A DNA stretch of 42,464 nt from JALYUA01 sp038229875. GTDB lineage: Bacteria; Acidobacteriota; Thermoanaerobaculia; UBA5066; Gp7-AA6. The stretch is from positions 1 through 42,464 of the forward strand of contig JBBROA010000021.1 in assembly GCA_038229875.1 (NCBI GenBank), written 5' to 3'. The first letter of the stretch is position 1; each line of letters begins with the position of its first letter. Shown here one piece after another: positions 1 to 8,448 of this stretch. The notes below the pieces were generated by a model. It ran no database searches, was not told the origin of the DNA, and saw nothing but the letters and a program-made list of their open reading frames with translations. The position numbers and the translations under genes are program-made.

Positions 1-1459
1 AAGCGAGGACCGTGTTCGACAGGGTTCCGGTGGCCTGCGGCAAGACCCGGATTGTCGCCGTCGCGGCGGCCCCGTTCCCGAGCGTCCCGATCGAGCAGGT
101 CACGATGCCTGACACCTGCGAGCAGCTTCCCTGAGACGCGGCCGCCGATTGAAAAGTCACGCCGGCGGGAAGAGTGTCGGTCAGCGTGACGCCCGTGGCC
201 GTGGCGGGACCATTGTTGGTCACGACCACCGTGTAAGTCAGCACTGCCCCGACGGCTACCGGGTTGGGCGAGCCAGTCTTGACAACCGAGAGGTCCGCCG
301 AACCGGGAATCGTCGTGGGCGTCGGAGTCGGGGTTCCGGTCGGACCTCCCGGAGTGACCGTGATCGTGGGCGTCGAGGTCGGCCCGGGAGGGGTTGCCGT
401 TGCCGTGAATGTCGCCGTCGGACCGGGCACCGTCAGGGTCACTGTAGGGGTCGTCGTCGGGGTCGGCGGAAGGACGATTCCGGTCGTTATCGACAGAAAC
501 TGCGGATTGTTCAACAGCGTGTTCGCACCGACGATGGTGCGCAACGGGGCGATGTTGCCGTTGGCGGTTCGGCTGTAGAACCGGATCGAACTGTTGCCGC
601 CGTTGGCCATGACGAGCTCGTTGTTCACGGCGTCCACGACCACGCCGTTCGGATTGAACGTCAACCCGGTGGCGGCCCCGACGATCGCCCGCAGAGGTGC
701 GACGTCGCCATTAGCCGACCGGGAAAAGACAAGGAGGGACGGAAGGTTGCTCGGTGCGAAAGACGGATTCGTCACGCCGAACTCGTTGTTCACGGTGTCG
801 ACTGAGATACCGATCGGGCCGTTGTTGAAACCCGTGGCGGATCCGACAATCGTCCGGAGCGGAGCGGCGTTGCCGTTCGCGGTGCGGGCGTACACCGTGA
901 TCCGGCCGCCGTTGTTCGCCACGGCGAGCTCGTTGTTCACGGGATCCACGGTCAGATCCGAGGGGTTACTCAATCCGGTCGCCATTCCAACGATCGTCCG
1001 AAGCGGCGCGACGTTGCCCGTGGCCGTCCGAGCATAGACCGTCACGGCGGCGATGCTCCTGTTGATGACCGCCACTTCGTTGTTGACGACGTCGAGAGTC
1101 AGGCCGAAGGTATCCGTCAGCCCGGTGCCGGCTCCGGTGATGGTGCGCAGCGGGGCGACGTTGCCGTTTGCCGTACGCGGGTACACGGTAATGGACTCCG
1201 GCGGCGTGTGATTTGCCACGAACAGCTCGTTATTGACGGCGTCGACGGCCACGCCGCTCGGACCCGCAAGCCCGGTCGCAGCCCCACTGATGGTTCGCAG
1301 AGGTGCGATATTTCCGCTGCCGGTCCGGGTAAAAACCGTGACGGTGTTGTTGCCGGAGTTCGTGACGAAGACTTCTTCCTGGGCGAGTCCCGTACCGCTG
1401 GCGAGCAGGAAGAGAAGCGGGGCGACGAGGGCTGAGACCCGAATCACGCGATCAGGCAC
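1..1459 (-). CDS. Secreted beta-propeller and DUF11 repeat protein (3' end missing)
   Basis: The gene starts at a GTG at 1459, preceded by a clear GGAGG six bases upstream and an in-frame stop just before it; it runs off the left edge, so about 486 residues are visible. Residues 1-27 form a signal peptide (MPDRVIRVSALVAPLLFLLA then SGTGLAQ). Six imperfect repeats of about 48 residues follow, each with a core like VNNELxVAN, ITVYxRTANGN and APLRTIVG, as expected for blades of an NHL/lactonase-like beta-propeller. A Thr/Pro-rich linker (about residues 325-385) leads to a DUF11 domain beginning DLSVVKTGSPNPVAVGAVLT. Such proteins are usually surface or secreted and non-enzymatic; ligand and function are unknown. 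Plus-strand frames across this region are shadows. Confidence 0.88.
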   Translation of the reverse strand, partial: MPDRVIRVSALVAPLLFLLASGTGLAQEEVFVTNSGNNTVTVFTRTGSGNIAPLRTISGAATGLAGPSGVAVDAVNNELFVANHTPPESITVYPRTANGNVAPLRTITGAGTGLTDTFGLTLDVVNNEVAVINRSIAAVTVYARTATGNVAPLRTIVGMATGLSNPSDLTVDPVNNELAVANNGGRITVYARTANGNAAPLRTIVGSATGFNNGPIGISVDTVNNEFGVTNPSFAPSNLPSLLVFSRSANGDVAPLRAIVGAATGLTFNPNGVVVDAVNNELVMANGGNSSIRFYSRTANGNIAPLRTIVGANTLLNNPQFLSITTGIVLPPTPTTTPTVTLTVPGPTATFTATATPPGPTSTPTITVTPGGPTGTPTPTPTTIPGSADLSVVKTGSPNPVAVGAVLTYTVVVTNNGPATATGVTLTDTLPAGVTFQSAAASQGSCSQVSGIVTCSIGTLGNGAAATATIRVLPQATGTLSNTVLA

Positions 1460-1544
1460 GAACGACCTCCATCATTTCCATTGAGCGCTGTCTTCTTCTT
1501 TCCTTCGGCACCGGGAGTTGGTAACAGAGAGTCGGACCCGTGGC

Positions 1545-1562
1545 CTTCACTTCCGTGAAGTG
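1545..1562. promoter_or_regulatory. Overlapping inverted repeats upstream of the sigma gene
   Basis: CTTCAC at 1545-1550 pairs with GTGAAG at 1555-1560, and CACTTC/GAAGTG at 1548-1562 forms a second overlapping dyad. It lies between the divergent propeller gene and the sigma promoter, so it could be an operator for either gene. No regulator is known and no second copy was seen, so the function is a guess. Confidence 0.3.
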
Positions 1563-1618
1563 CGTTGACGCCCGCTTGCCCGGATATGCGCAAACCGGGG
1601 GAAAAAGGCTCATTCGAC

Positions 1619-1647
1619 TTCGACCCGATTGCGCGCCCGCCTATAAT
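1619..1647 (+). promoter_or_regulatory. Putative sigma70-type promoter of the ECF sigma gene
   Basis: A perfect TATAAT at 1642-1647 lies 33 bases before the sigma ATG. The matching -35 window (TTCGAC, 1619-1624, spacer 17) is weak. Transcription from here would begin near 1654, which supports the ATG at 1681 over the earlier in-frame ATG at 1540. Confidence 0.45.
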
Positions 1648-1680
1648 CGACAGAAGCTCAGGAAGGTCCGGCGCCTCCAA

Positions 1681-2253
1681 ATGACCGTAGGCCTCAGCGA
1701 AAAAGCCCTTCTGGCGCTGCTGCGCGACTGGAGCGGCGGCGACCGGGAGGCCGGCGAGCGGGTCCTCCCGCTCGTCTATGACGACTTGAGGCGTTACGCC
1801 GCCGCCCTCTTTCGCAAGGAGCGGGAAGGACACACCCTCCAGCCGACGGCGGTCGTCCATGAGGCCTGGCTGCGTCTTTCGCCATCCGGGCCGTGGACCA
1901 GCCGGGCGCAGTTCTTTGCGGTCGCGGGCCGTTTGATGCGAGAAGTGTTGATAGACCACGCCCGCCGTCGGTCGGCGGCCAAGCGAGGCGGCGGTCAAGA
2001 GCTCCGGACCTTCGACGACGCGCTCGAGACCCCTGGCGGAAAGGAGGTCGTCGGACTCCTGGCTCTCGACGAGGCCCTGGAAAAACTGGAAGTTCTCGAT
2101 GCACGGCAGGCGCGGGTCGTGGAGCTTCGCTATTTCGCGGGGCTATCGATCGACGAGACCGCGGAAGCACTGAGCGTCTCTTCTGCCACGGTCAAGCGTG
2201 AATGGCAGATGGCCCGTGCGTGGCTTCGGGAAGCGCTCGGCGAAACGCCATGA
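1681..2253 (+). CDS. ECF-type RNA polymerase sigma factor (ECF_sigma/TIGR02999-like)
   Basis: This 190-residue protein has sigma region 2 (LPLVYDDLRRYAAALFRKER, HTLQPTAVVHEAWLRL, then RAQFFAVAGRLMREVLIDHA) and region 4 with a helix-turn-helix (VELRYFAGLSIDETAEALSV, then SSATVKREW). The HTLQPTALVHEAYL-like motif and the LIDHARRR run are characteristic of the sigma subfamily common in Acidobacteriota and Planctomycetes. No anti-sigma factor is adjacent. Instead the stop codon overlaps the start of a Ser/Thr kinase gene (ATGA), so the two are translationally coupled and the kinase may control the sigma factor, which is inference. The start at 1681 fits the family N-terminus and the promoter just upstream. 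Confidence 0.92.
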   Translation: MTVGLSEKALLALLRDWSGGDREAGERVLPLVYDDLRRYAAALFRKEREGHTLQPTAVVHEAWLRLSPSGPWTSRAQFFAVAGRLMREVLIDHARRRSAAKRGGGQELRTFDDALETPGGKEVVGLLALDEALEKLEVLDARQARVVELRYFAGLSIDETAEALSVSSATVKREWQMARAWLREALGETP

Positions 2254-4817
2254 CCCCGGCGGAATATGCGAAATTGAAGGAACTCTTCTTCGCGGCGCTC
2301 GAGCGACCCGTGGCAGAGCGTGCCGACTTTCTGGACGTGGCGTGCGGATCCGATCTGGACGCGCGGCTGCGTATCCTCGCCCTGCTCGAGCACGCGCGGG
2401 AGGGCGATGGGTTTCTCGAGGCGCCGCCGGAGCTGCCCGCCGAGGCCGAGGAAGAGCTCGTGGCGGGGGCGCGTCTCGGGCCCTGGGAAATCCTGCACGA
2501 GGTGGGACGCGGGGGCATGGGAACCGTCTACGAGGCGCGGCGGGCCGAAGGCGATTTCCAGCGACGGACGGCGATCAAAGTCGTTCGCCCCGAGATCGCG
2601 ACGCCTTTCTTTCTGCGACGTTTCAAGACCGAACGTCGAATCCTCGCCGGATTGGACCATCCCAATATCGCGCGTCTCTTCGATGCTGGCGCCACCTCGG
2701 ATGGCCGCCCGTACGTGGTGCTGGAGTTCGTGGAGGGCCAGCCGCTCCTGGAATATTGCGCGGCAGGCGACGTGGACATCAAGGACCGCCTGAAGCTGTT
2801 CCTGTCGATCTGCGCCGCGGTCGACCACGCCCACCGAAACCTCGTCGTCCACCGCGATTTGAAACCGGGAAACATCCTCGTCACGACGGACGGCGTCCCG
2901 AAGTTGCTCGATTTCGGAATCGCGAAACTGCTGGAGCCCGAGTCCGGCGCCGGTTTGGAAGTCACAGGCACCCTTCTTCACCTCACGACGCCCGACTACG
3001 CGAGTCCGGAGCAGGTGGCGGGAGGCCGGATCACGACGGCGACGGACGTCTATTCGCTGGGTGTCGTCCTCTACGAGCTTCTGACCGGGCGGAGACCGTT
3101 TCGATTCGAGACCTCGGAGCCGCGGGAGATCGCGCGCGTCGTCGCGGAGGAGGCGCCGCCGAAGCCCTCCGTCCGAGTTGCGCGAGTAGGCCAGGACTCT
3201 TCTTCCGGAGTGCCTCCCGGGCCGCCGAACAAGCTGGCGCGGCGCCTGCGCGGAGACCTGGACACCATCGTGATGATGGCGATGCGGAAAGAGCCCGAGC
3301 GGCGCTACGGATCGGTCCAGCAGCTTTCCGAGGACGTGGCCCGACACCTGGAAGGACTTCCTGTACTGGCGCGCAAGGACACTCTCGGCTACCGCTCGAG
3401 TAAATTCGTGCGCCGGCATCGGGCCGGTGTGGCGGCCGCGGCGCTCGCGGTGGCGGCGCTCGCAACCGGGTTCGTTCTGACGGTACACGAGAAAACCGTG
3501 GCCGACGCCCAGCGCTTACGTGCGGACCGCCGGTTCAACGACGTTCGCAAACTCGCCGGTTCTTTTCTCTTCGAGTTTCACGACGCGATCGAAAACCTGC
3601 CGGGCGCGACTCCGGCAAGGGCACTCGTGGTCAAGAGGGCGCTCGAATATCTGGATAGCCTTTCGTCGGAAAGCGCGGGCGACGCCGGGCTGCGACGCGA
3701 GCTTGCGGCCGCTTACCAAAAAATCGGAGAGGTCCAGGGCGGCCCCGCTTCCGCAAACCTGGGTGACACGAGAGGGGCTCTCAAGAGCTTCCGCAAGGCG
3801 CTCGAGACGCGGCGAGCGCTGGCCGCACAGTCGCCTGCAAACCCCGAGTTTGCGGGGGAGCTCGCCGCCACGCTCGACTCGTTGGGTGACACGCTGTCGC
3901 AGACGGGCGACAAGCGAGGAGCGTTCAACGCATTTCGCCGGAGTCTCGAGGTGCGGGAACGGATGGTTTCGAGCGATCCGAAGGGCGTCACCGCGCGTCG
4001 CGCATTGGCGACGAGTTACCACAGAATCGCGAGCATATTGGCCGATCAGGGGGATTACAGGCAGGCGCTTCCAGTGTGGCGAAAGGAGCTCGTCCTGTTC
4101 GAAGCCCTCTGGATAGAAAACCCGACCGACCGTAGAGCCCAGCGCAACGTCGCGCTCGCATACAAGTACACCGGGGGAACGCTCGAGGCGCTGGGAGATA
4201 CGACCCGCGCTCTCGATCTCTACAAGAAAGCCATCGCGCTCGACGAAGCACGCTCGGCAGCCGATCCGACGGATGCCGCCGCCCGGATCGACCTCTCCTA
4301 CAGCTATGGAGCGATGAGCATCTGCCTGTCGAAGAGTGATGATTTCGACGGTGCGCTCTTCGTCTATAGAAAGGCGTTCGCGATCCGGCAAACGCTTTCG
4401 AACGCCGACCCGAAAAACGTCAAAGCCCGGGCGGCGGTCGCGCGCGCTTACCTTCGGATCGGCGAGATTTTTCAGTTGAAGGCGGACTCGCGGGCGGCAG
4501 CCGAGAATTATCGAAAGGCGCTCGAGATCGAAGAGACGCTCTCGAAGTCCGACCCGTTCAACGAGGCCGCGCGGGAAAGAGTCGCCGTCGTCCTCGATCA
4601 CGAGGCGGCGGTTGAGACCTCGCTTGCCGCCGCTCCCGCGACTTCCTCCGAGTCGCGGGCCGGGCACTGGCGAGAGGGCCGTTCTCTTTACCTGAGGAGT
4701 CTTGATATCTGGCAGGACTTGAGCCGGCGGGGCGTCTTGCGCGGCGGCAGCGCCGGAGAGCCGGGCCGCGTCGCGCACCAGATCGCTTTGTGCGAAGAGG
4801 CTTTAAAAAGGCGGTGA
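2250..4817 (+). CDS. Transmembrane Ser/Thr protein kinase with TPR repeats
   Basis: This 855-residue PknB-type kinase has a glycine loop (GRGGMGTVYEA, near residue 86), catalytic Lys in TAIKVV (near 109), HRDLKPGN with catalytic Asp at 203, DFG at 221 and the P+1 segment YASPEQ near 250. An N-terminal segment (EYAKLKELFFAALERPVAER) is typical of acidobacterial kinases of this type. One membrane helix (about residues 393-412, AGVAAAALAVAALATGFVL) separates the cytoplasmic kinase from a C-terminal region of roughly 430 residues built of TPR-like repeats (RGALKSFRKALETRRAL; GAFNAFRRSLEVRERM; RALDLYKKAIALDEA). The ATG at 2250 overlaps the sigma stop. The TPR region may sense a partner protein; substrates are unknown. 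Confidence 0.93.
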   Translation: MTPAEYAKLKELFFAALERPVAERADFLDVACGSDLDARLRILALLEHAREGDGFLEAPPELPAEAEEELVAGARLGPWEILHEVGRGGMGTVYEARRAEGDFQRRTAIKVVRPEIATPFFLRRFKTERRILAGLDHPNIARLFDAGATSDGRPYVVLEFVEGQPLLEYCAAGDVDIKDRLKLFLSICAAVDHAHRNLVVHRDLKPGNILVTTDGVPKLLDFGIAKLLEPESGAGLEVTGTLLHLTTPDYASPEQVAGGRITTATDVYSLGVVLYELLTGRRPFRFETSEPREIARVVAEEAPPKPSVRVARVGQDSSSGVPPGPPNKLARRLRGDLDTIVMMAMRKEPERRYGSVQQLSEDVARHLEGLPVLARKDTLGYRSSKFVRRHRAGVAAAALAVAALATGFVLTVHEKTVADAQRLRADRRFNDVRKLAGSFLFEFHDAIENLPGATPARALVVKRALEYLDSLSSESAGDAGLRRELAAAYQKIGEVQGGPASANLGDTRGALKSFRKALETRRALAAQSPANPEFAGELAATLDSLGDTLSQTGDKRGAFNAFRRSLEVRERMVSSDPKGVTARRALATSYHRIASILADQGDYRQALPVWRKELVLFEALWIENPTDRRAQRNVALAYKYTGGTLEALGDTTRALDLYKKAIALDEARSAADPTDAAARIDLSYSYGAMSICLSKSDDFDGALFVYRKAFAIRQTLSNADPKNVKARAAVARAYLRIGEIFQLKADSRAAAENYRKALEIEETLSKSDPFNEAARERVAVVLDHEAAVETSLAAAPATSSESRAGHWREGRSLYLRSLDIWQDLSRRGVLRGGSAGEPGRVAHQIALCEEALKRR

Positions 4818-4967
4818 GCTGCCCCTCGCGTCTCGGGTTCAAGGTCGGGATACGGCCGTGCGGAGTCTCGCTCGAGCGATCGCCGCCGTGAGGAAAGAGG
4901 GGTCGAAGCGTCCCGCTTGCATCGAGGCCACGGCGGGCGTATGGTCCCGCACTCGAGATCTTTGAAT

Positions 4968-5164
4968 CCGTCTGGCGTTGACCCGGTCGTCTGAGAGGCC
5001 GGGTCATAAGGGAAGCGGGTGAAAACTCCCGCGCGGCCCCCGCCACTGTTACCGGGGACGTCCCGGGCACGAACCACTGGGCGCGAAGGATCGAAAAATC
5101 GGTCGCGCGTCCGGGAAGGAGCCCGGCGGCGGAGGATCCGGAAGCCAGGAGACCTGCCGGACGG
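4968..5164 (+). promoter_or_regulatory. Cobalamin riboswitch
   Basis: The B12 box AGCCAGGAGACCTGCC is at 5143-5158. Upstream are the conserved core pieces: the GACCCGG...CCGGGTC hairpin, TAAGGGAAGCGGGTGAAAA, and GCCCCCGCCACTGT. A closing P1 helix can be drawn between 4968-4976 (CCGTCTGGC) and 5156-5164 (GCCGGACGG). It ends about 110 bases before the ATG of the B12 receptor frame. GACTG/CAGTC near 5162-5182 may form part of the expression platform. When adenosylcobalamin is abundant this RNA class lowers expression of the downstream gene. The rest of 4818-4967 shows no gene or clear signal. Confidence 0.95.
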
Positions 5165-5273
5165 ACTGCACTTCTCAGTCGGGGAACGGGAGAGGCGCTG
5201 CCTTCGAATTCGCGCGGGCCGCGGACCTCTCTCCCTCGCTCCGAGACTTCGTCTCGTCGAACGGGAGGTTCGA

Positions 5274-7583
5274 ATGACGACCGCGGTCCTGCTCATTCTC
5301 CTGGGGTCTTTTTCACGGCTTCTCCCTCATCCGCCGAACTTCGTCGCGCTCGGCGCCATCGCTCTTTATGCCGGCGCGCGTCTTCCGCGACGCCTCGCGT
5401 GGGCGGTGCCGCTTCTCGCGATGGCCCTCTCCGACGTCGTCCTCGATTTCGGAACGGGCCGTCCCGTCTTAACGCCCATTCGCGCCGCCGTGTACGGCTG
5501 CTTCCTCCTGACGGTCCTCGCGGGGAGGGTCGCCGCGCGCGCCGCGGGACCGCTGCGCCTCGCGGCTCTCGCGGCGGGATCCGCCGCGTTCTTCTTCGTC
5601 GTCACGAACTTCGCGAACTGGCTGCAGTTCGATACTTACCCGAGGACGCCCGCCGGGCTCCTTCTCTGCTACACGGCCGCGATCCCGTGGTTCTGGAACA
5701 CCCTCGCAGCTGATCTCGCCGGGACCACGGTGCTCTTCGGCCTCGACGCTCTCTCCCGCCGGGCATCCCGGCGCGAGGTGAAAACCGCGGCGATTCTCGT
5801 GCTGTCGCTCGGCGTGGGTGCGACCGCCGCCGGGCAGACGGCGGCGCCCACGCCCGCGCCCGTGTCTGAAGCGGTCGTCGTGACCGCGACGGCCGTCCCG
5901 GAAGATCGGGGCGACGTGGGCACCGCCGCGACGGTGGTCCTGCGGGAAGACATCGAGAGAAACGGCTGGAGGACCGTCTCGGACGCGCTGCGCTCCGTGC
6001 CGGGCGTGGACGTGATCGGATCGGGCGGTCCCGGCTCGCAGACCTCGGTCTTCCTGCGGGGCGCGAATTCCACCCACGCGCTCGTGCTGGTCGACGGGGT
6101 GCGGGTCAACTCGCCGTTCTTCTCCGGCTACGACTTCTCGCTTCAGAGCACGGAAAACGTCGATCGCATCGAGATCGTGCGCGGGCCGTTCTCCGCGCTC
6201 TATGGATCCGACGCGCTCGGCGGTGTGATCCAGATCTTCACGCGCCCCGCGTCCGGCAAGCTCTCGGGGCGGGTCACCGCCGAGGCGGGCAACGGAAAGC
6301 AGAGGGAAGCGACGGCATTCGCCACGGGCGGCTCAGGCCCGTGGGGCGTCGCCGCGAGCTTTCGGGACCACCGCTCGGACGGGGACCGTGCCAACGACGA
6401 CTGGCGCGAGCGGTCGGGATCCGTCCGTCTCGAGGGCCGTTTTGCCGACGACTTCCACGTGGCAATCGAAGGTGGAATTTTGGACGGAGAGCTCGGACTG
6501 CCGGGCGCGGTCGGCGCGGAATCGCCGCAGGATCGCTACCATCCCCGGGAGGAGCGCCTGTCACTTCCCGCGACCTTCCACCCGGCCGAGGGCCACACGG
6601 CGGCCGTCACTCTCGGCTGGGCCGCCTCGCGGCCGTCCTACGACACGCCAGGATTCCAATCCAAGACCGACGCCTCGACGCTTCAGAGCCGCGTCTCCGA
6701 CACCTTCGTCGCGGGCGCTCACACCGTCACCGGCTTCGGCGGTTGGGAGCGGTGGACCGTCGACGACGCGTCGAATTTCGGATCGAACCTGGACGGCGCG
6801 AGGGCGACGCTCTGGCACCTGGGCGCGGAGGACTCGATCCGCCTCGGCGCGGCGATCGTCACTGCGGGGCTACGGTACGACCGGCACTCCCAATACGGCA
6901 ATGCGTGGAGCCCGCGCGCGACGATCGCGTGGCGTGCCGCCGGCTGGAAGCTTCGGGCGTCGGGGGGCACCGGATTCCGGGCTCCTTCCGTCGGCGAGCT
7001 CTACTACCCGTTTTCCGGAAATCCGGCGCTGCAGCCGGAGCGCTCGACCTCGTTCGACGCGGGCGTCGAGAGATCCGTGGGCTCCGGCCACGTCGAAGTG
7101 TCCCTCTTCTGGAATGACTTCCGGGACCTGATTGTCTACGACTTCTCCAGGTTTCAGAACTTCAATGTGGGGCGCGCGCGCGCCCGCGGGGTGGAGGTCG
7201 CGTGGCGCCAGCCCCTCGCGGGAGGCCTCGCGGCGGACGCCAGTTACCGTTACCTCGACGCCCGCGATCGGGAGACCGGCCTGCTCCTGATCCGAAGGGC
7301 GCGCAACTCGGCATCGGTCGGCGTGACGGTCGAGCCCCTTCCTGGCCTCGACCTGTCACCGCGGGCGGCGCTGGTCGGCCCGCGCGCGGATTTCGACGCG
7401 ATCTCCCGCGACCGGATTCGGGACCCGGGGTACGTGCGGATCGACTTCTTCGCCCGGTATCGCGCGGGACTCTTCGCGCCGTACGTCCGAATGGAGAATC
7501 TCGCCGACAGGTCGTACGCGGAGGTCGACGGGTACCCCGCGCCCGGGCGCCGCTGGGCGGGAGGTCTCGAAGTCCGTTTCTAG
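5274..7583 (+). CDS. DUF6580-like membrane protein joined in frame to BtuB-like TonB-dependent receptor
   Basis: One uninterrupted 769-codon frame starts at ATG 5274 (GGGAGG seven bases upstream). Residues 1-165 resemble DUF6580 membrane proteins: several hydrophobic helices and motifs LPHPPNFVALGAIALYAGA, VTNFANWLQFDTYPRTPAG and YTAAIPWFWNTLAADLAG. From residue 169 the sequence looks like the start of a separate outer-membrane receptor: a signal-peptide-like stretch (KTAAILVLSLGVGATAAG), TonB box EAVVVTAT, plug (VFLRGANSTHALVLVDGVRV; GPFSALYGSDALGGVIQIFT) and a beta-barrel ending in the aromatic residue of GLEVRF. The receptor part alone is about 600 residues, the normal BtuB size. A GTG at 5778 sits exactly where that receptor would begin, so internal initiation without an intervening stop is an alternative to a true fusion. 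The riboswitch upstream points to corrinoid uptake. Confidence 0.88.
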   Translation: MTTAVLLILLGSFSRLLPHPPNFVALGAIALYAGARLPRRLAWAVPLLAMALSDVVLDFGTGRPVLTPIRAAVYGCFLLTVLAGRVAARAAGPLRLAALAAGSAAFFFVVTNFANWLQFDTYPRTPAGLLLCYTAAIPWFWNTLAADLAGTTVLFGLDALSRRASRREVKTAAILVLSLGVGATAAGQTAAPTPAPVSEAVVVTATAVPEDRGDVGTAATVVLREDIERNGWRTVSDALRSVPGVDVIGSGGPGSQTSVFLRGANSTHALVLVDGVRVNSPFFSGYDFSLQSTENVDRIEIVRGPFSALYGSDALGGVIQIFTRPASGKLSGRVTAEAGNGKQREATAFATGGSGPWGVAASFRDHRSDGDRANDDWRERSGSVRLEGRFADDFHVAIEGGILDGELGLPGAVGAESPQDRYHPREERLSLPATFHPAEGHTAAVTLGWAASRPSYDTPGFQSKTDASTLQSRVSDTFVAGAHTVTGFGGWERWTVDDASNFGSNLDGARATLWHLGAEDSIRLGAAIVTAGLRYDRHSQYGNAWSPRATIAWRAAGWKLRASGGTGFRAPSVGELYYPFSGNPALQPERSTSFDAGVERSVGSGHVEVSLFWNDFRDLIVYDFSRFQNFNVGRARARGVEVAWRQPLAGGLAADASYRYLDARDRETGLLLIRRARNSASVGVTVEPLPGLDLSPRAALVGPRADFDAISRDRIRDPGYVRIDFFARYRAGLFAPYVRMENLADRSYAEVDGYPAPGRRWAGGLEVRF

Positions 7584-7618
7584 GTTCGCGCCGCGTCCGC
7601 GGCAGACGGGAGGGAAAG

Positions 7619-8182
7619 ATGCCGAGGATCACACGCGTCTACACGCGCACGGGCGATGACGGGACGACGAGTCTCGGAGACGGCGGGAGAGTGCCGAAGG
7701 AGTCGCCGCGTATCGAGGCCTACGGCACCGTCGATGAGCTCAACAGCGCGATCGGCGTTGCCCTGGCCTCCGGCCTCGACCCGGACGTCGCGGCGCCCCT
7801 CGCGCGCGTCCAGAACGAGCTCTTCCACCTCGGTGCGGATCTCTGCGTCCGCGAGGAGGAGAAGGAGAAGCGCCCTGTGCCGCGCATCGAGGACCGGCAC
7901 GTGCTGGCGCTCGAGGCTCTGATGGACCGGCTCTCGGAGGAGCTTCCGGCTCTGGACAACTTCGTTCTGCCCGGCGGGTCCCCCGGCGCGGCGCAGCTCC
8001 ACGTGGCCCGGACCGTCTGCCGCCGCGCGGAGCGCCTCGTCGTCGCCCTCTCCCGGGTCGAGCCCGTGGGCCCCGAAACGATCCGGTACCTGAATCGACT
8101 GTCGGATGCACTGTTCGTCCTCGCGCGCGCCGAAAACGCGCGGAAGGGCGCGGCCGACGTCCTGTGGGATAGCCGTGCGTAA
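7619..8182 (+). CDS. PduO-type cob(I)alamin adenosyltransferase
   Basis: This 187-residue protein transfers the adenosyl group of ATP to the cobalt of reduced corrinoids, making coenzyme B12. The N-terminal TRTGDDGTTSLGDGGRVPK forms the ATP-binding loop. YGTVDELNSAIG, the helix VQNELFHLGADLC and the C-terminal motifs LPGGSPGAAQLHVARTVCRR-AE and RYLNRLSDALFVLAR are standard for the PduO/MMAB trimeric family. The start at 7619 has GGGAGGG just upstream and lies 36 bases after the receptor stop, so it is probably on the riboswitch-controlled transcript. The stop is followed directly by the structured repeat at 8183. Confidence 0.95.
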   Translation: MPRITRVYTRTGDDGTTSLGDGGRVPKESPRIEAYGTVDELNSAIGVALASGLDPDVAAPLARVQNELFHLGADLCVREEEKEKRPVPRIEDRHVLALEALMDRLSEELPALDNFVLPGGSPGAAQLHVARTVCRRAERLVVALSRVEPVGPETIRYLNRLSDALFVLARAENARKGAADVLWDSRA

Positions 8183-8379
8183 CGTCGCCTCCGCTCACTC
8201 CGGGAGCTGCCTTCGCCGTGTGCGGCGAAGGCACCGGCCGGCGGCTCGGCCGGATGCGGCCTCGACCGCCGGCCTGCTCCCTCCGTTCGCTGCGGCTCCC
8301 GCCCCGAGAGGCTCCTCCCTCCCTCTGGTCGGGAGACTCCTCTCGGGGCGGGCGTATTCAACGTCGTGGCGATAGCGCG
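8183..8379 (+). repeat. Structured dispersed intergenic repeat, copy A
   Basis: This element closely resembles 25243-25436 from CGTCGCCTCCGCTCACT to GGCGATAGCGCG. It contains three hairpins: GCCTTCGCCG/CGGCGAAGGC (8209-8218 with 8223-8232), GGCCGGCGG/CCGCCGGCC (8236-8244 with 8266-8274) and CCCGCCCCGAGAGG/CCTCTCGGGGCGGG (8298-8311 with 8339-8352). Inside it, CCTCCGCTCACTCCGG and CCTCCGTTCGCTGCGG form a direct near-repeat. Both copies lie between genes and in the same orientation. The first two stems differ from copy B by paired changes that keep base pairing. No ORF and no U-tract after the hairpins is seen, so a REP/MITE-like element or structured RNA is more likely than a plain terminator. 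Confidence 0.8.
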
Positions 8380-8448
8380 CGTTCTACCTGACCCGGCCCC
8401 TGCTGGTGGTTTGAAAGTCTCGCCCGGTGTTGGGAAAGCGGGGTTGGA

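Noticed and set aside
149..1037. Plus-strand frames in the first kilobase
   Set aside because: The minus strand here encodes a signal peptide and six regular propeller repeats; the plus frames merely reflect the same repeats.
5274..5777. Frameshift or pseudogene explanation for the receptor fusion
   Set aside because: Both parts are intact and in the same frame with normal codon use; loss of a stop codon is possible, but no frame disruption is visible.
8298..8352. Repeat copy A as a simple terminator of the adenosyltransferase gene
   Set aside because: There is no U-tract after the hairpin, the element has two more conserved hairpins, and the second copy lies between divergent genes.
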